Assembly (NCBI RefSeq): GCF_027595985.1
Contig: NC_073303.1
Coordinates: 190,894,972 to 190,958,971, forward strand
Direction of reading: 5' to 3'
DNA from: Sorex araneus
Lineage: Eukaryota > Chordata > Mammalia > Eulipotyphla > Soricidae
DNA length: 64,000 nucleotides
Notes under the pieces: generated by a model
The model's database searches: none
Told to the model about the DNA's origin: nothing
What the model saw: only the letters and a program-made list of their open reading frames with translations
Position numbers and translations under genes: made by a program
In this document: piece by piece, positions 35,870 through 47,689 of the stretch
Layout of the letters: the number at the start of each line of letters is the position of its first letter
Position numbering within the stretch: position 1 is the first letter of the stretch

Positions 35870-36035
35870 TTTTTTTTGTTTGGGGGCACACCCAGCAGTG
35901 CCTAGGATTTATTCATGGCTCTGTGCTCAGGGATCACTCCTGGAGGTACTTGGAGGACCACATAAATTGCTAGAAATTAAACTGGGGGTGGCCGCATGGA
36001 AGGCTAACTACCCTCGTAGGATCTCTCCTACCCCG
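35870..36035 (-). mobile_element. Old SOR-type SINE (intron 5)
   Basis: 'tgggggcacacccagcagtg', 'gctcagggatcactcctgga' and head 'ggatctctcctacccc'. Third of three in a row. Confidence 0.75.
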
Positions 36036-36312
36036 TAAGACTTCTTTTTGCATACTAAGGTTGCAAGGTTGAGGAATTTCTTATGTATGAGTTGAAAGCA
36101 GTATTTATTTTCTTCTGACACCCTGAATATCAATTACTTTTTAACTTTTTAACAATTTTAACTTTCAAAATCAATCAGTCGTTGGTTTATACACTGAACT
36201 GGAGAATACAATCATATTAACAGGCTATTTCTCCAGCCTTCCCTCCTAATATCTGCAAGATAGAGAACGATACAGAAACCACAGTGGTGGCCGACACTGG
36301 GGTGTAGCCTAC

Positions 36313-36496
36313 CATTAGGCGGGCAGGGGACGACGCTGCAGGACCGGTAGATGGCCCTCTTCCCTGTGCAGTAGCGCCCACTGTTTCTGGGGGCTGGGTT
36401 ATTGCAGTGGCGATAGGCAAACTGGACTCCTCCTCCACACGAGCGAGAGCACTGACCCCACGGTCCCCAGGAACCCCAGTTACCGTGACTTGATGT
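36313..36496 (-). CDS. ADAMTS5: ADAMTS5 exon 5: central thrombospondin type 1 repeat
   Basis: This 184-nt exon has acceptor ctttgtatttcag and donor GTAGGC, starts in phase 0 and ends one base into Gly625. It encodes residues 564-624 with the TSR1 signature [20 protein letters not shown], then [11 protein letters not shown] and [13 protein letters not shown]. The WxxWxxW tryptophans and the six-cysteine pattern are present. TSR1 binds sulfated glycosaminoglycans and is needed for efficient aggrecan cleavage in this family. Three SINEs in a row lie between this exon and exon 6, the nearest about 280 bp from this exon's donor. Confidence 0.96.
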
Positions 36497-36659
36497 CTGA
36501 AATACAAAGAAGAAGATATTGAAACTCCAGGCAGAGGCAAACATCTCAAATGTTCAAAAGGTCTATTTGGATAGTACTTCGCCTTCGAATCTACGGTGGA
36601 AATTCCATCAAATGATAATTGAGTGGTCACTGTGGGGAGTTATGGAACCACAGTTCTAT

Positions 36660-36836
36660 TGGGGGGAGCTGGGGAGTGTTGGGTCATACCTGGTTATGGG
36701 TGGTGTGTAGTTCCCTTTTGTGTTCAGGAGTCACTCCTGGTAGGGCACAGGGGACCCTATGTGGCACTAAAGATCCAAACTGGGTCAGGTGCATATAAGG
36801 CAAGTGTCTTATTTGTTGTATTATCTCTCCTGACCT
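36660..36836 (-). mobile_element. Old SOR-type SINE (intron 4)
   Basis: 'tgggtcatacctggttatgg', 'ggggaccctatgtggcacta' and head 'gtattatctctcctgacc'. Confidence 0.7.
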
Positions 36837-37018
36837 ACCATTCTTTTCTAATTCTAAGCAATTCAGCCGTTTCCCCCTCTCTCTTCACCCCAGCATTAAA
36901 ATCACCTTGATGGCTCACCCTAAGTATTGAATGATCTACCAATATTGTTTTGTCTGGGCCTTCTGAAGATATATTATTTTACCAATAACCGTTGAATCAT
37001 GCTTACATTGTCATTCTT

Positions 37019-37190
37019 TTTTTTTCTTTTTGGGTCACACCCGGCGATGCACAGGGGTTACTCCTGGCTCTCTGCACAAAGGATTTACTCCTGGCAGTGC
37101 TCGGGGGACCCTATGGGATGCTGAGAATTGAACCCGGGTTGGCCGTGTGCAAGGCAAACGCCCTACCTGCTGTGCTATCACTCCAGCCCC
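37019..37190 (-). mobile_element. SOR type A SINE with target duplication (intron 4)
   Basis: Young copy: 'tgggtcacacccggcgatgc', 'ccctatgggatgctgagaat' and head 'gctatcactccagcccc'. The 16-bp duplication ttacattgtcattctt lies at 37003-37018 and 37191-37206. Confidence 0.94.
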
Positions 37191-37595
37191 TTACATTGTC
37201 ATTCTTATCATGAATATTTAACAAAATGTGTTGATCAGTGCTTAAAGACACTGCATATTCTAGGCATTGACTAGGCTTGCGTTGTTCTTTTCCCCCTTCA
37301 GTGGCTGAGTTTCAGTCTGTGTTTTGACATCCCCATCTTGTCTAAGACAGAACTCTGTGATAGATACAAATGCACTTGACCTGGACTTGACTTCATTTCT
37401 ATTTACACTTGAGTCTTATTCCACAGAGAAGTGGGTCAGATATCAAAGTGTACTTCCCCACTGTGCAGAGAGAACTCATGGAGAATCCTGACAGGGCTGC
37501 AACAGGGAGCTGAGGGACTCCCAAAGAATCCTGTAAACTCCTCTGCCAAGGGAATGAGTGAAGAACTTCCCTTGCTACCCGTGTGGGGTTAGTTG
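37191..37595. other. ADAMTS5 intron 4, part
   Basis: Unique sequence, no supported feature. Confidence 0.6.
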
Positions 37596-37607
37596 AAAAG
37601 GAACAGT

Positions 37608-37962
<355 letters not shown>

Positions 37963-37966
37963 CAGT

Positions 37967-38630
37967 TATGTGATCCTTCTGAGAGATACTAGGAACGGCA
38001 TGATTCTACCTGGTTTCCTAGAGACTTGAGTCTTGAAAATGAAGTTGATGGTTGCTGGTTGGAAGATAGGATAGTTATGGAAAGACAGGAAGGGTATCCC
38101 TGGCCTAGATATGAGTTAGACTTTAGCTCCTGAAATTGGATGAGCTTGCCGGGGGAGAATAGATGATCATCTGATGTTCGCCAATGTTGCAAAAGGACTA
38201 CAGGCCAATTCTTCTACTACTACTACTACTTTTTTTCAGAATCTAAATAAATGATTTCTGAAAGCTATATTTCAGAAAATTTGAATGTAAATTTTCCTAA
38301 GGTCACTGGGCATTAGATGAGGAGAAGGAAGGTTTCCACTGAGGATTTCCAGTAGGTAGAGTCTGGGCTATCTACTTGTTAAAGTACCAGACAGAGAAAG
38401 GATAGGTATGATTTGCACTTTTCATCAGTGCTGGATGACATAGATTGGACTCTGTGGGTTAAGGAGGAAGCTGTAAAGAAATATCTAATGGGATTTCCAA
38501 AGGGAAATTATTCTAACTAGGCAATGAAACCACCTGGGTGCAACAATCTCACTCAACCCCACAATAATGACATCATAATGTATTTAATAACACAGGTCTC
38601 TCGATAAAGCAGGATAAGAAAAGAACTCAC
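37967..38630. other. ADAMTS5 intron 4, part next to exon 4
   Basis: Unique sequence with a short (CTA)n run near 38214-38231. Confidence 0.65.
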
Positions 38631-38914
38631 TGAATAATATTTTTTCTTGGTTTTGTCCACACACTTGCCCTGCAGGCAAATCCTCCCTTTCCCGCAGGGG
38701 GTCCCCTCAACAGCTGGCAGCTTCTTGGTCAGACACACCATCTGGCCTTGGCGCACCACCGCACACCAGAGGCGGGCACACACATCCATGCCAGGGCACA
38801 CAGAGTACTCGGGGCCGAAGGTCAGGTTGCACTGCTGGGTGGCGTCATAGGTCTGACCTGGAAGTTCTTCGGGACCCAGGATCTGCTTCCGAGGGAGGTC
38901 CAGCAAACAGTTGC
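38631..38914 (-). CDS. ADAMTS5: ADAMTS5 exon 4: disintegrin-like domain
   Basis: This 284-nt exon has acceptor ttcctttag and donor GTGAGT, starts with two bases of a Gly codon and ends in phase 0. It encodes about residues 470-563, from NCLLDLPRKQILGPEELPG through the cysteine-rich disintegrin-like module (YSVCPGMDVCARLWC, GTPCGKGRICLQGKC) to KKKYYS. The cysteine pattern is complete and there is no stop or frameshift. The disintegrin-like module packs against the catalytic domain and takes part in aggrecan recognition in this family. Intron 4, downstream of it in the transcript, contains an antisense SINE with an expanded tail. Confidence 0.96.
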
Positions 38915-40244
38915 CTAAAGGAACACAGATGATGGTGCAGAGGTATCAGCACTCAAAGTCTGAGTCCGAAAGGGAAATCCTACAGCTGATATTGAAGCAA
39001 AAGCCACCCTTTGATTCTCAGGCTGAAAGCCTGAGGGACTTCCTGAGTGACAAGGAGAAAAGGGGTTTTCTCTTCCCACTTATGACCACAGTCCAGAACT
39101 TTCAGTGGAAGACTCTGTAGATAGTGCTCTGGACTATCTACAGGGGAGGAGTGTGGCTGCTGGTAGTTGTATTACTAACTACATCATTTTGTGCTAAAGC
39201 TAGCCATTGGGCTGAGGCATCAGGATGAACCAAGAGGAAAACAGATCACTTATTTAATAAACAATTAATGATAGTATTTTTATATAATCATGATAACAAT
39301 CCTACCATCAATAATAATAATGAAAACCAAGCATTTCTCAACTGAGGATGCCCAGGATATTCCAAGGGGACTGCAGTGAAATATGCAGTGACTGCAATGA
39401 AAAGTGAATAAATGGTTCCCACCACATGAAATCAGCTTAGTAGGATGGGATCAGGGACACAGTGTTACAGACAGGAAACGAGGTCAGAGAGAGGCCATGG
39501 TCATTAAAAGGTGGAGAAACTCGGCTGCATCTTAGAGACAGGAGTTTGATCTTGGCACTCTATATCTTAATTACCTCCTCTTCAAATCTTATTCATCTCT
39601 TCCTCAAATGCCCATCCATGCCCATTAGTGTTGACTATTTCCATAATAATAAACAAGGTGCCAGCTCAGTCCTTTCTGCACCCACTCAGAAGCTTTATCC
39701 CAGTGCAGGAAATGTTCTAGCAAACACACAAGGTATCTGTGAATACAAAATCATGAGCCGATCTAACCCCCTAAAGGCATCCCGAGAAAGTGAAAGCAGG
39801 AGACTCAATAGAGTGTTCTTCCCAAGCTAATAAAGTATTTCAGTCATAAGTTTTCAAGAGTCACAGATAACAGGAGCTGTGAGAGAGAAAGAAATGATCT
39901 GATAATTTGGGGGAAGCCCATCTGTCTACACTTTCTTTTCTACTGTTATCTTTGATCTCACACAACTGGCATTTTTTGGGAATATGAGGGCACATCTGCC
40001 ATAAACTCACTGGCGTTTGCCCTGCCTAGGAATATGGAGAATATCAGGGAGTGAGAGGAGGACCCATGGAAGCTTTCCAGGACAATGCACACCCAGAAGG
40101 GGCCTCAGCTCCCCCAAAGCTTCCCTGACCAGAGAATTAGAATCATTTTTTCTTTCTCTTTGTATAGGCCCATGCATGCCCAACAGTGTCTATAATATTT
40201 TTGTTTACTTAATTTTAATATAAAGTCTATTAAACATTTCACAG
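38915..40244. other. ADAMTS5 intron 3, part next to exon 4
   Basis: Mostly unique. 39462-39560 faintly resembles an antisense MIR ('gaaacgaggtcagagagagg'). Confidence 0.55.
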
Positions 40245-40425
40245 TAAACTCAGATCATTCAGTGCTTAGCTTATTTTGTCCTCACAAGAACCCTAGAATC
40301 TGCCCCTTTAGTCATATTTTTTTTTTAGATAAAGAAATCAGAGCAATCAGAGTTTAACAGCTCTTAGCCTGACTTCCTCATCCAACACTACCCTGACTCT
40401 GTTTACATGTGGAAAGATTTCTTGT
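40245..40425 (-). repeat. Ancient MIR (intron 3)
   Basis: 'gtcctcacaagaaccctaga', then 'agataaagaaatcagagcaa', follows the antisense MIR order (CCTCACAACAACCCT, then AGATGAGGAAACTGAGG). Confidence 0.6.
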
Positions 40426-40484
40426 CCTATTACTGCAAGGCAAGGTGTGTGGGGATTCTTTACAAGGTGGACATCACACGTCAT

Positions 40485-40690
40485 GGTAGAAACTTCGGTC
40501 TAAAGTCTAATTCTGGCAAGCGCTAAGCGGTTGAGTGTTCTTGGCCATGTTAACTGACCTCTCCCTAATTTACTTTCAAGATCTGTGAAATATTTCTTTT
40601 TTTCACTGAAACATTATAAGGGCAAAATGAGCTAAGGAAGCCTCCAGCAAAGTCCAAAAATGACAGTGTTATGCCCAATATACTAAATGA
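40485..40690 (+). repeat. Ancient MIR (intron 3)
   Basis: 'ttcttggccatgttaactga', 'cctctccctaatttactttc' and 'agatctgtgaaat' fit the sense MIR core and 3' half. Confidence 0.6.
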
Positions 40691-41601
40691 CCTTTAAAAG
40701 GTGTTCAAGTTATTCTTTGCACTCCACAGAAGAAAACCATATTCGAGGTCTTCTTTCTACTGAGAAAGAATATTCAATACAGTTTAAGAATCTGTAAATG
40801 TTTTGACAACTGCATTCAAGTTTGTTCAAAGTGAATATCTTAGAATTGGTCAATCTATGATGGAGGTATTATATGAAAATGAATAAGAAGCAAAGTTCCT
40901 ATTTAACGTCTGAGCCAGAACTTTTGAAGTGGTAAGGTTTCTTAAAACAAGCCAGAAAAAAAAAGTATTAAAAATAAGAGTACTGCCAAAGAGAACTTTG
41001 GGAGGAAAACATCAAGCAAAAGAGAGAAAAAAGTTCACATCAAGTCAATAGGAAAGAATGATAGTAAAACCTCAGTAAGCTTTGTTTAGAAAATAAAGCA
41101 AAGATTAGGTACTTTGGAACTCCATGAAAAATACTATCTTTATTACCACATAATAAAGAGCGTTGTGCAAACTAGGGAATGTTTAGCAGATTGCTGGTGC
41201 TACAAGACAGTCAACAGATCTTTTAGACAGCAAGAATGCTTTCTAATTCTTCAAAAGTGCTGTTTTAGGGATCACCTTTTCCTTTTAAATTAAAAGCACA
41301 GAGTGTACGATAGAGTAACTAAATATCAACTGGGAAGTCCTTAGTCTGTGTGGGCACATGTAGTATGCATCTACGTAATCTATCTTGGACCTAAATAATG
41401 CATCACCTCTTTGTAGCTTTGATGACTGGTTCTACCCTATTAAGTAGATGATCCGTCAAAACAAATGGATAACGTTTCAGTTTCAGATCAGCATGCAACA
41501 AGGAGAATTCAAGAGGGGGCATCTCTTTACAAAGATAAATATCAAAGCCTATTTCAAAACCTTCTTACACATTGGCTTTGCTACTAATAGTACAGTGTTT
41601 G
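40691..41601. other. ADAMTS5 intron 3, part
   Basis: AT-rich unique sequence with no supported feature. Confidence 0.6.
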
Positions 41602-41761
41602 GGGGCTGAAAGGTAGTAGAGCTGGCAGGGCACTTGCCTTGCATGTGGCTGACTTGGGTTCGATCCCTGGTACTCCATATGGTATCCTGAGCTCACCAGG
41701 ACTGAACTCTGAGTATAAATCCAGGAGTTAGCTTGGAGCATAGCCAGGTGTGACCCTAACT
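41602..41761 (+). mobile_element. SOR type A SINE (intron 3)
   Basis: gggggctgaaaggtagtaga head, 'ggttcgatccctggtactcc' and 'ccaggtgtgaccctaacta'. Confidence 0.82.
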
Positions 41762-41794
41762 ACCCTTCCCACCAAATCTCAGTTCAATGATTTC

Positions 41795-42534
41795 AGCAGA
41801 GAGTCTCTTGCCCATGCTCCTGGCTGTCTTCCCCAGGGCCCCTCAAAGGGGGTGGGCTCCAGCTTCCCTCCCCGCCTCAAGCAGAGCTCCCACAGCCAAA
41901 GACCACCGGAGCCAAGCCACAGCCATACTCAAGGCCCCTCTCCACATGTTCGGAGGAACCTCACGCATGAAGGCACCGGCAGAGGAACCCAGGTGTCTGG
42001 GACCCAGGGCTGAGACCTCCAAGCTTGCTCGGATCGAGACTGGGCCTTTTCTGCCCAGATTTCCCATTTTCCAGTAGCTATGCAGTCACACCCAGGGACT
42101 GCCCCCCAGCGTGGTGTAATCCCACCAATGGCCAACATCCAGAGACTTAAAACCAAGCTTGGAGGCTGGCCTCATGTTCCGGGGAAAGGTCAACTCAGAG
42201 AAGCGATCACCAACTACATTGTAGTCGAAGGCCATGTGGGGGAAGGGAGTTGCGGGCTGAATGAGGGCTAGAGACTGAGCACAGCGGCCACTCAACACCT
42301 TTATTGCAAACCACAACAGCTAGTTAGAGAGAGAAAACAGAAGGGAATGCCTTGCCACAGTGGCAGGGTGGGGTGGGGGGGAGATGGGATTGGGGAGGGT
42401 GGGAGGGACACTGGGTTTACGGGTGGTGGAGAATGGGCACTGGTGAAGGGATGGGTTCCCAAACTTTGTATGAGGGAAGTATAAGCACAAAAGTGTATAA
42501 ATCTGTAACTGTACCCTCACGGTGATTCTCTAAT

Positions 42535-42575
<41 letters not shown>

Positions 42576-42877
42576 AAACCAAGCTCCCGGAAGACATTTT
42601 ATAGTCTACTTCTCCCTCTGGGAGAACCTGGCAAGCTACGGAGAGTTTCCTGCCACATGGGAGAGCCTCGCAAACTCCCCATGTCGTATTCATATGCCAA
42701 AACCAGTAACAATGCTGGGTCTCATTCCTCTGACCCTGAAAGAGCCTTCAATGCGGCATCGTTGGGAAGGACGAGTAAAGAGAGGCTTCTAAAATCTTAG
42801 GGCTGGGACGAAGTGAGACATTACTGAGACCGCTTGAGAAATTTGATGACCAATGGGATGATGATGATGATGATGAT
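41795..42877 (+). mobile_element. Composite retroposon, copy 3, split by an L1
   Basis: The outer 13-bp duplication gttcaatgatttc lies at 41782-41794 and 42878-42890. Sense copy: 'ctggctgtcttccccagggc', 'ctcaaggcccctctccacat', then after the nested L1 'cctgccacatgggagagcct' and 'ccgcttgagaaatttgatga', ending in a (GAT)n tail. Removing the L1 leaves about 670 bp. It carries about 118 bp (41994-42113) that copies 1 and 2 lack. Confidence 0.88.
42160..42574 (+). mobile_element. L1 3' UTR nested in composite copy 3
   Basis: L1 3' end from 'ggaggctggcctcatgttcc' to 'acggtgattctctaattaaa' plus an (AAAT)n tail. The inner 11-bp duplication aaaaccaagct lies at 42149-42159 and 42575-42585. It inserted after the host element. 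Confidence 0.93.
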
Positions 42878-42890
42878 GTTCAATGATTTC

Positions 42891-44054
42891 CGCCTTAAAG
42901 GATATCTTAGATCATTCCCTTTTCTGCTTATTACCCCAGAATTTTCAGCATTAATATGGGGAGGGCGGAGCATCAGTTTATGTACTCTGAAATACAGTCT
43001 ATAAGTGTTATCTCTTTATTGAATTATGTCCTTATGCAACAATATATGTTCTGTCACATCTTTATCAAGTACAGACTTGAACAAGGAAAGAACCATAAAG
43101 GAATCTATATCCTAATGATGAATCAAATGGTACAAAATATTAAAATATAAAGAACAGTGGATTAGATACACATTTCTGATGTTAAATAAAGTGTAAAACT
43201 TGAGGAAGAGGGGAAAGAGAGAAAAAATCTTTTGCTATCATTTATACTGACCTCTAAGGACCCCCAGGATACTAAGGATCTCCAAATACTAATATTTCTT
43301 CAATGGATCTACCTCAATTCTCAGTGCTTTACATCTACCATATATATATTTAAATTCATATTAGCCTGAAATTCTGATGTTCTGCAACTATTGTGTCTAC
43401 TCTATGTCATAAATTGCTAAGTTCCATTCCGCCTTAGAAACATTTTGTGTATATAAATGATAGTTTACAAAAGATAGACAATAGAAATATGAGCAAAGAA
43501 CATACTGGTTCTTACCAACTACATTGCATCAAATCTTTAAAGTGATGTGAAACAATAAAGAAATAAAACATAGTGGTTTGAATGGAAAAACAAAGGAAAA
43601 ATGTTGTAGTCTTTCCATGGCCACAAAGCCATGGCATTGTTGATGGAAGGTATGTCAGGCCACTGGGAAATAAGACAGGAAAATATTCTATTCTTTGTAT
43701 CTGGTATCTGGTATTTCCTATCTCTCATATTTATGGACAACGGAAATTATTGAGTTAAATTTGATGCTTTTCATCCTAAATGCTCTTAGGTTGTTCTCTT
43801 ATTTTTAAGACTTCTTTTTTTAACTTGTCTTAATTTTTTTTCACCATTGTCATGACTGCCATCTTCTCTTCCTCGTTAATATACAGGCATGAAATTGAGC
43901 ATTGATTCCAATAAAAGGCACAGGCCAGACGAATTAATACTCTTGATGAAGCCATCCTGAAAAGCTTAACAGCACAGCAAACTCGATCCTTTTCCTTCAA
44001 ATCAGCATTATATTGAAACTTTTTTACTATATGTGTATTTTAAGGTCTGACACT
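42891..44054. other. ADAMTS5 intron 3, part
   Basis: No supported feature. Confidence 0.6.
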
Positions 44055-44237
44055 AAAAAAAAAGAAAAGAGAAAGGAAGGAAGGAAGGAAGGAAGGAAGG
44101 AAGGAAGGAAGGAAGGAAGGAAGGAAGGAAGGAAGGAAGGAAGGAAGGAAGGAAGGAAGGGAGGGAGGGAGGGAGGGAGGAAGGGAGGGAGGGAGGGAGG
44201 GAGGGAGGGAGGGAGGGAGGGAGGGAGGGAGGGAGGG
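44055..44237. repeat. 183-nt homopurine tract (GGAA)n/(GGGA)n
   Basis: A-rich start, about 95 bp of GGAA units, then about 78 bp of GGGA units with one variant. No pyrimidine inside. Confidence 0.96.
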
Positions 44238-44486
44238 CAGGCAAGCTGGTAAACGTGCCTGCTCTTTGATGAATCATTATCTCTATGGGCCCAGTAACAG
44301 AGAAACTCACAAGTCTATTAACCAAGGCACAGACAACTTCTGCTGAAAAAGAAGCTCAAGGGGTCTTGTGTGAAACTGTCCGAGGCACTAGATGTAAAAC
44401 AAGGAAAAGCAGTGAAAGATTTTACAGGCTAAAGAATTATTAAGCTTCCTGGTCTTGAAACCTGTCTGATTTGCAGAATTTTTATT

Positions 44487-44696
44487 TACTGTTCTGGGGA
44501 GGGGCTTGGTTTAGGCCATACTCAGAAATGTTGAGGAACTAATCCTGGCTCTGTGCCCAGGAGCGATCTTCAACCCTGCTTCTGGACAAATACTGGCTCT
44601 GTGCACCAAATGAATCCCTGGCAGAGCTGGGGATCAAAGAGGGGTTGGTTACATCTAAAGCAAAACATCCCAAACCCTATACTATCTCTTTGGGCC
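44487..44696 (-). mobile_element. Old SOR-type SINE (intron 3)
   Basis: 'ggccatactcagaaatgttg', 'gcagagctggggatcaaaga' and head 'ctatactatctctttgggcc'. Slightly longer than usual; the 'ctggctctgtgc' segment occurs twice. Confidence 0.65.
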
Positions 44697-44711
44697 TTTG
44701 CAGCACTTTTT

Positions 44712-45396
44712 TTTATTCTTTAATTAGTGAATCACTGTGAGGGTACAGATACAGATTTACACATTTTCGAGCTTGTTTTTCCCTCATACAATGTTCGAAA
44801 ACACATCCCTCCACCAGTGTCCAATTCTCCTCCACCAATAAAGCCAGTATCCATCCCACCCCCCAATTCCATCTCCCCCCACCCCACCCCGCTTCTGTGG
44901 CAGGGCATTCCCTTTTGTTATCTCTCTCCAATTGGGTGTTGTGGTTTGCAATAGGGGTATTGAGTGGCCATTGTGTTCCGTCTCTAGTCTACTTTCAGCA
45001 TCTCCCTTCTCGAGCGTGGCCTTCAACCACATTTTACTTGGTGTTCCCTTCTCTATCTGAGCTGCCTTTTCCCCCAGCATGTGAGACCAGCTTCCAAGCC
45101 ATGGAGTCAACCTCCTGGTACTTATTTCTACTATTCTTGGATATTAGTCTCCTACTCTGTTATTTTATATTCCACAGATAAGTGCAATCTTTCTATGTTT
45201 GTCTCTCTCTTTCTGACTCATTTCACTTAGCATGATACTTTCCATGTTGATCCACTTATATGCAAAGTTCATGACTTCATCTTTTCTAACAGCTCCATAG
45301 TATTCCATTGTATAGATGTACCAGAGTTTCTTTAACCAATCATTTGTTCTCGGGCTCTCAGGTTTTTTCCAGATTCTGGCTATTGTAAACAGTGCT
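44712..45396 (-). mobile_element. 5'-truncated L1 with target duplication (intron 3)
   Basis: Antisense L1 3' UTR and ORF2 end: 'taattagtgaatcactgtga', 'acatccctccaccagtgtcc', 'ctgactcatttcacttagca', 'tagtattccattgtatagat'. The 15-bp duplication tttgcagcacttttt lies at 44697-44711 and 45397-45411. Confidence 0.94.
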
Positions 45397-45504
45397 TTTG
45401 CAGCACTTTTTAAAGAGTCTATTCATTGAAATACAGGAAATAATATTAAGATACTACTAGAATGACCCTTGAATGTTCTGATTATGACCACACTACACAG
45501 CTCT

Positions 45505-45895
45505 AAGAACAAAATCATGCAATTTGCAGCAATATGGATGGGATGCTAGAATATCATGTTGAGTGAAGTCAGAGGAAAAGCAATAAGTGCACTCTCCTAT
45601 GTGGAACTTAGAGATACATAGATGTAGATATGTATATCTATAGATATCTCTAAGATAGAGATATCTTAGAGATACATAGCAAGGTAACAGAAAAGGGCCA
45701 AAGAAACATTTTGGGAGAGCTGATTTCATGCAATTGAGTTCGGGTGTGGGGGATGGGAGGGAAGGGCACTGGGGTCCTTGAGAGAGAGAGGGAGGGGGCT
45801 ACACTGGTGAACAGTGTTGGAATGAGGTGCATTCAAAGCCATTATTATAGCACTGTAAATCTATAAAGAATCTCAGTATTTTTTTTTTTATCTTG
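45505..45895 (+). mobile_element. Old L1 3' fragment (intron 3)
   Basis: 'gcaatttgcagcaatatgga', 'atcatgttgagtgaagtcag' and 'ctcctatgtggaacttagag' follow the ORF2 end to 3' UTR order of an older L1 subfamily. Confidence 0.65.
45645..45674. repeat. 13-bp perfect hairpin in L1 remnant
   Basis: Arms TATCTCTAAGATA and TATCTTAGAGATA with a 4-nt GAGA loop. A 15-bp direct repeat (cttagagatacatag) occurs at 45607 and 45665. Confidence 0.9.
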
Positions 45896-46920
45896 AACAT
45901 TAAGTTCATGTGGCTAGTTTTAGGGTACACACTTAGCAAGGATTGTAAGTGGTTTTCTAATCCCTTAGGTTTTATTTTATCTTCAAAGCCTGTGTTCAGT
46001 AGGTGTCTGTAAACCTAGCTCTTTAAATAGTTGCCCATGTTGATTTTTCAGAGCCGTCTATAGATTTTCCGTAACAGCTGCGCCCGTAAGCTATATCAGA
46101 GGTAATGGACTTTCTCATCACTTGGTCTAGTGAATAAGGATCTAGCAGACACAGCTATCTCTTTGGGCTTCAAGGTCATTAAGTGCTTGAGAAAGGTAAT
46201 TCAATAACTTGCTCTCGCTGCACAATTTCTCTGCCAGTGCTTACCTTTATTTTCAAAGATCACAGTCCCCAGTAACTTGACTAGAGCTAACTTGTATAAA
46301 CACTGCAGAAGGTCTACGCGTATCTTGGTCAGCCTGGCACTGAGAGAAGGGGGGTAAGGGGTGCTTCCCTTGGACGCAACTTCTCTCTGAATCACAAATC
46401 TGCCGGCACCGTGATTTTAGACTGATTTTTCAACCATAACCTAATTGTTACATATTTTTTTGTTGGAACTAAATCAGGAAACACTCAGCATTAATGAATT
46501 TAAATTTGGCAATGGCCAAGTGCTTACACATGTTAAGCTACTTACGTCTAATAATTTAAAAAAAAACAAATCAAGTGATTTGAATTTGATTGTACTGTAA
46601 GATCACTTCTCTGGGACTGGGAGCTGAGGGGGAGTGGAGGTTGTGGGGGGTGAGACAGACAGATGCTAGAACACATAAGTGGATTTTCCAGTTCATGTGC
46701 CCTTTAGTAACCATCTGAAAGTTGTATAAAACTTTGTGAGGCACTCCACTTAAAATAGCAACTGCTCTGCTGTCTATATATTGAGATCACAATTCAGTCT
46801 TCGAAAATAACTAAAAATCATCTCCTGTAAAAATACACCCATTATTGTATTGTAGAGAGATACCTAGAGGAATCACGCAGATAATTTGTTGTTTTTGGCT
46901 TTTCCAAACCATTTCAGTTT
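45896..46920. other. ADAMTS5 intron 3, part
   Basis: Unique-looking. No supported feature. Confidence 0.6.
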
Positions 46921-46930
46921 CTCAAGTTAT

Positions 46931-47115
46931 CATTATTATTATTTCTTGTTTTTCGGGGTCACACCCGGCGATGACCAGGGACAGGTTACTCCTGGCTCTG
47001 CACTCAGGACTTACTCCTGGTGTTGCTCGGTGGACCATATGGGATGCTGGGGATCAAACTCAGGATGGCTTCATATAAGGCAAATGCCCTCCCTGCTATA
47101 CTGTCACTCTGGCCC
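46931..47115 (-). mobile_element. SOR type A SINE with target duplication (intron 3)
   Basis: 'ggggtcacacccggcgatga', 'gaccatatgggatgctgggg' and head 'actgtcactctggccc'. The 10-bp duplication ctcaagttat lies at 46921-46930 and 47116-47125. Confidence 0.9.
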
Positions 47116-47224
47116 CTCAAGTTATTGTTGAAGTAATTCTAGCTCTATGTGAAGTATTCCGTCTTTTATTGATTAAAATTGTTAGTGGTCTAGAAAATTA
47201 GAGAAGAAAAATAGGACTGTAAAA

Positions 47225-47610
47225 TAGAAAGAAATGAACAGTAAACAGAAGTCTGAGGGGTTCCTTAAAAGTCAGGACAGATACAGGGTGGTCTCACTCA
47301 CCCTTAGTACAGGCTCCGGACATTACCAATGGGCTATAAGCCTCGGAATCCAGACTATAGATCTGAGTTTGTCAGGCTTGGGGATAAGGGGACCAGGAAC
47401 AAACAGGCTGCTGAGAAGTGACATGGGAACATAAGTGGAGGTTTTTGAGCACTAGAGCAGTGCCAGGGGAGGTAACAATATGAACTAAAATCGTAACTGA
47501 CAGCGAGTCACAAATAATGGGGGAAGGAGGGTGGTCTATGGCACTTGGGTGGGGGGGGTGCACAGTAACTTTGAACACCAAAGAACTGAAACAAACACTT
47601 TGGAATTTAA
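47225..47610 (+). mobile_element. Possible old L1 3' fragment (intron 3)
   Basis: 'caggacagatacagggtggt' and a G-rich 3' stretch 'gcacttgggtggggggggtg' resemble an old L1 3' UTR. Confidence 0.4.
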
Positions 47611-47689
47611 TTACCTAAAGTATTATAAGCATAATTTTTAATTAAAATTTTAAATTAAAATTTTTCCTTTAAAATAAAAAGAGAGAAAA

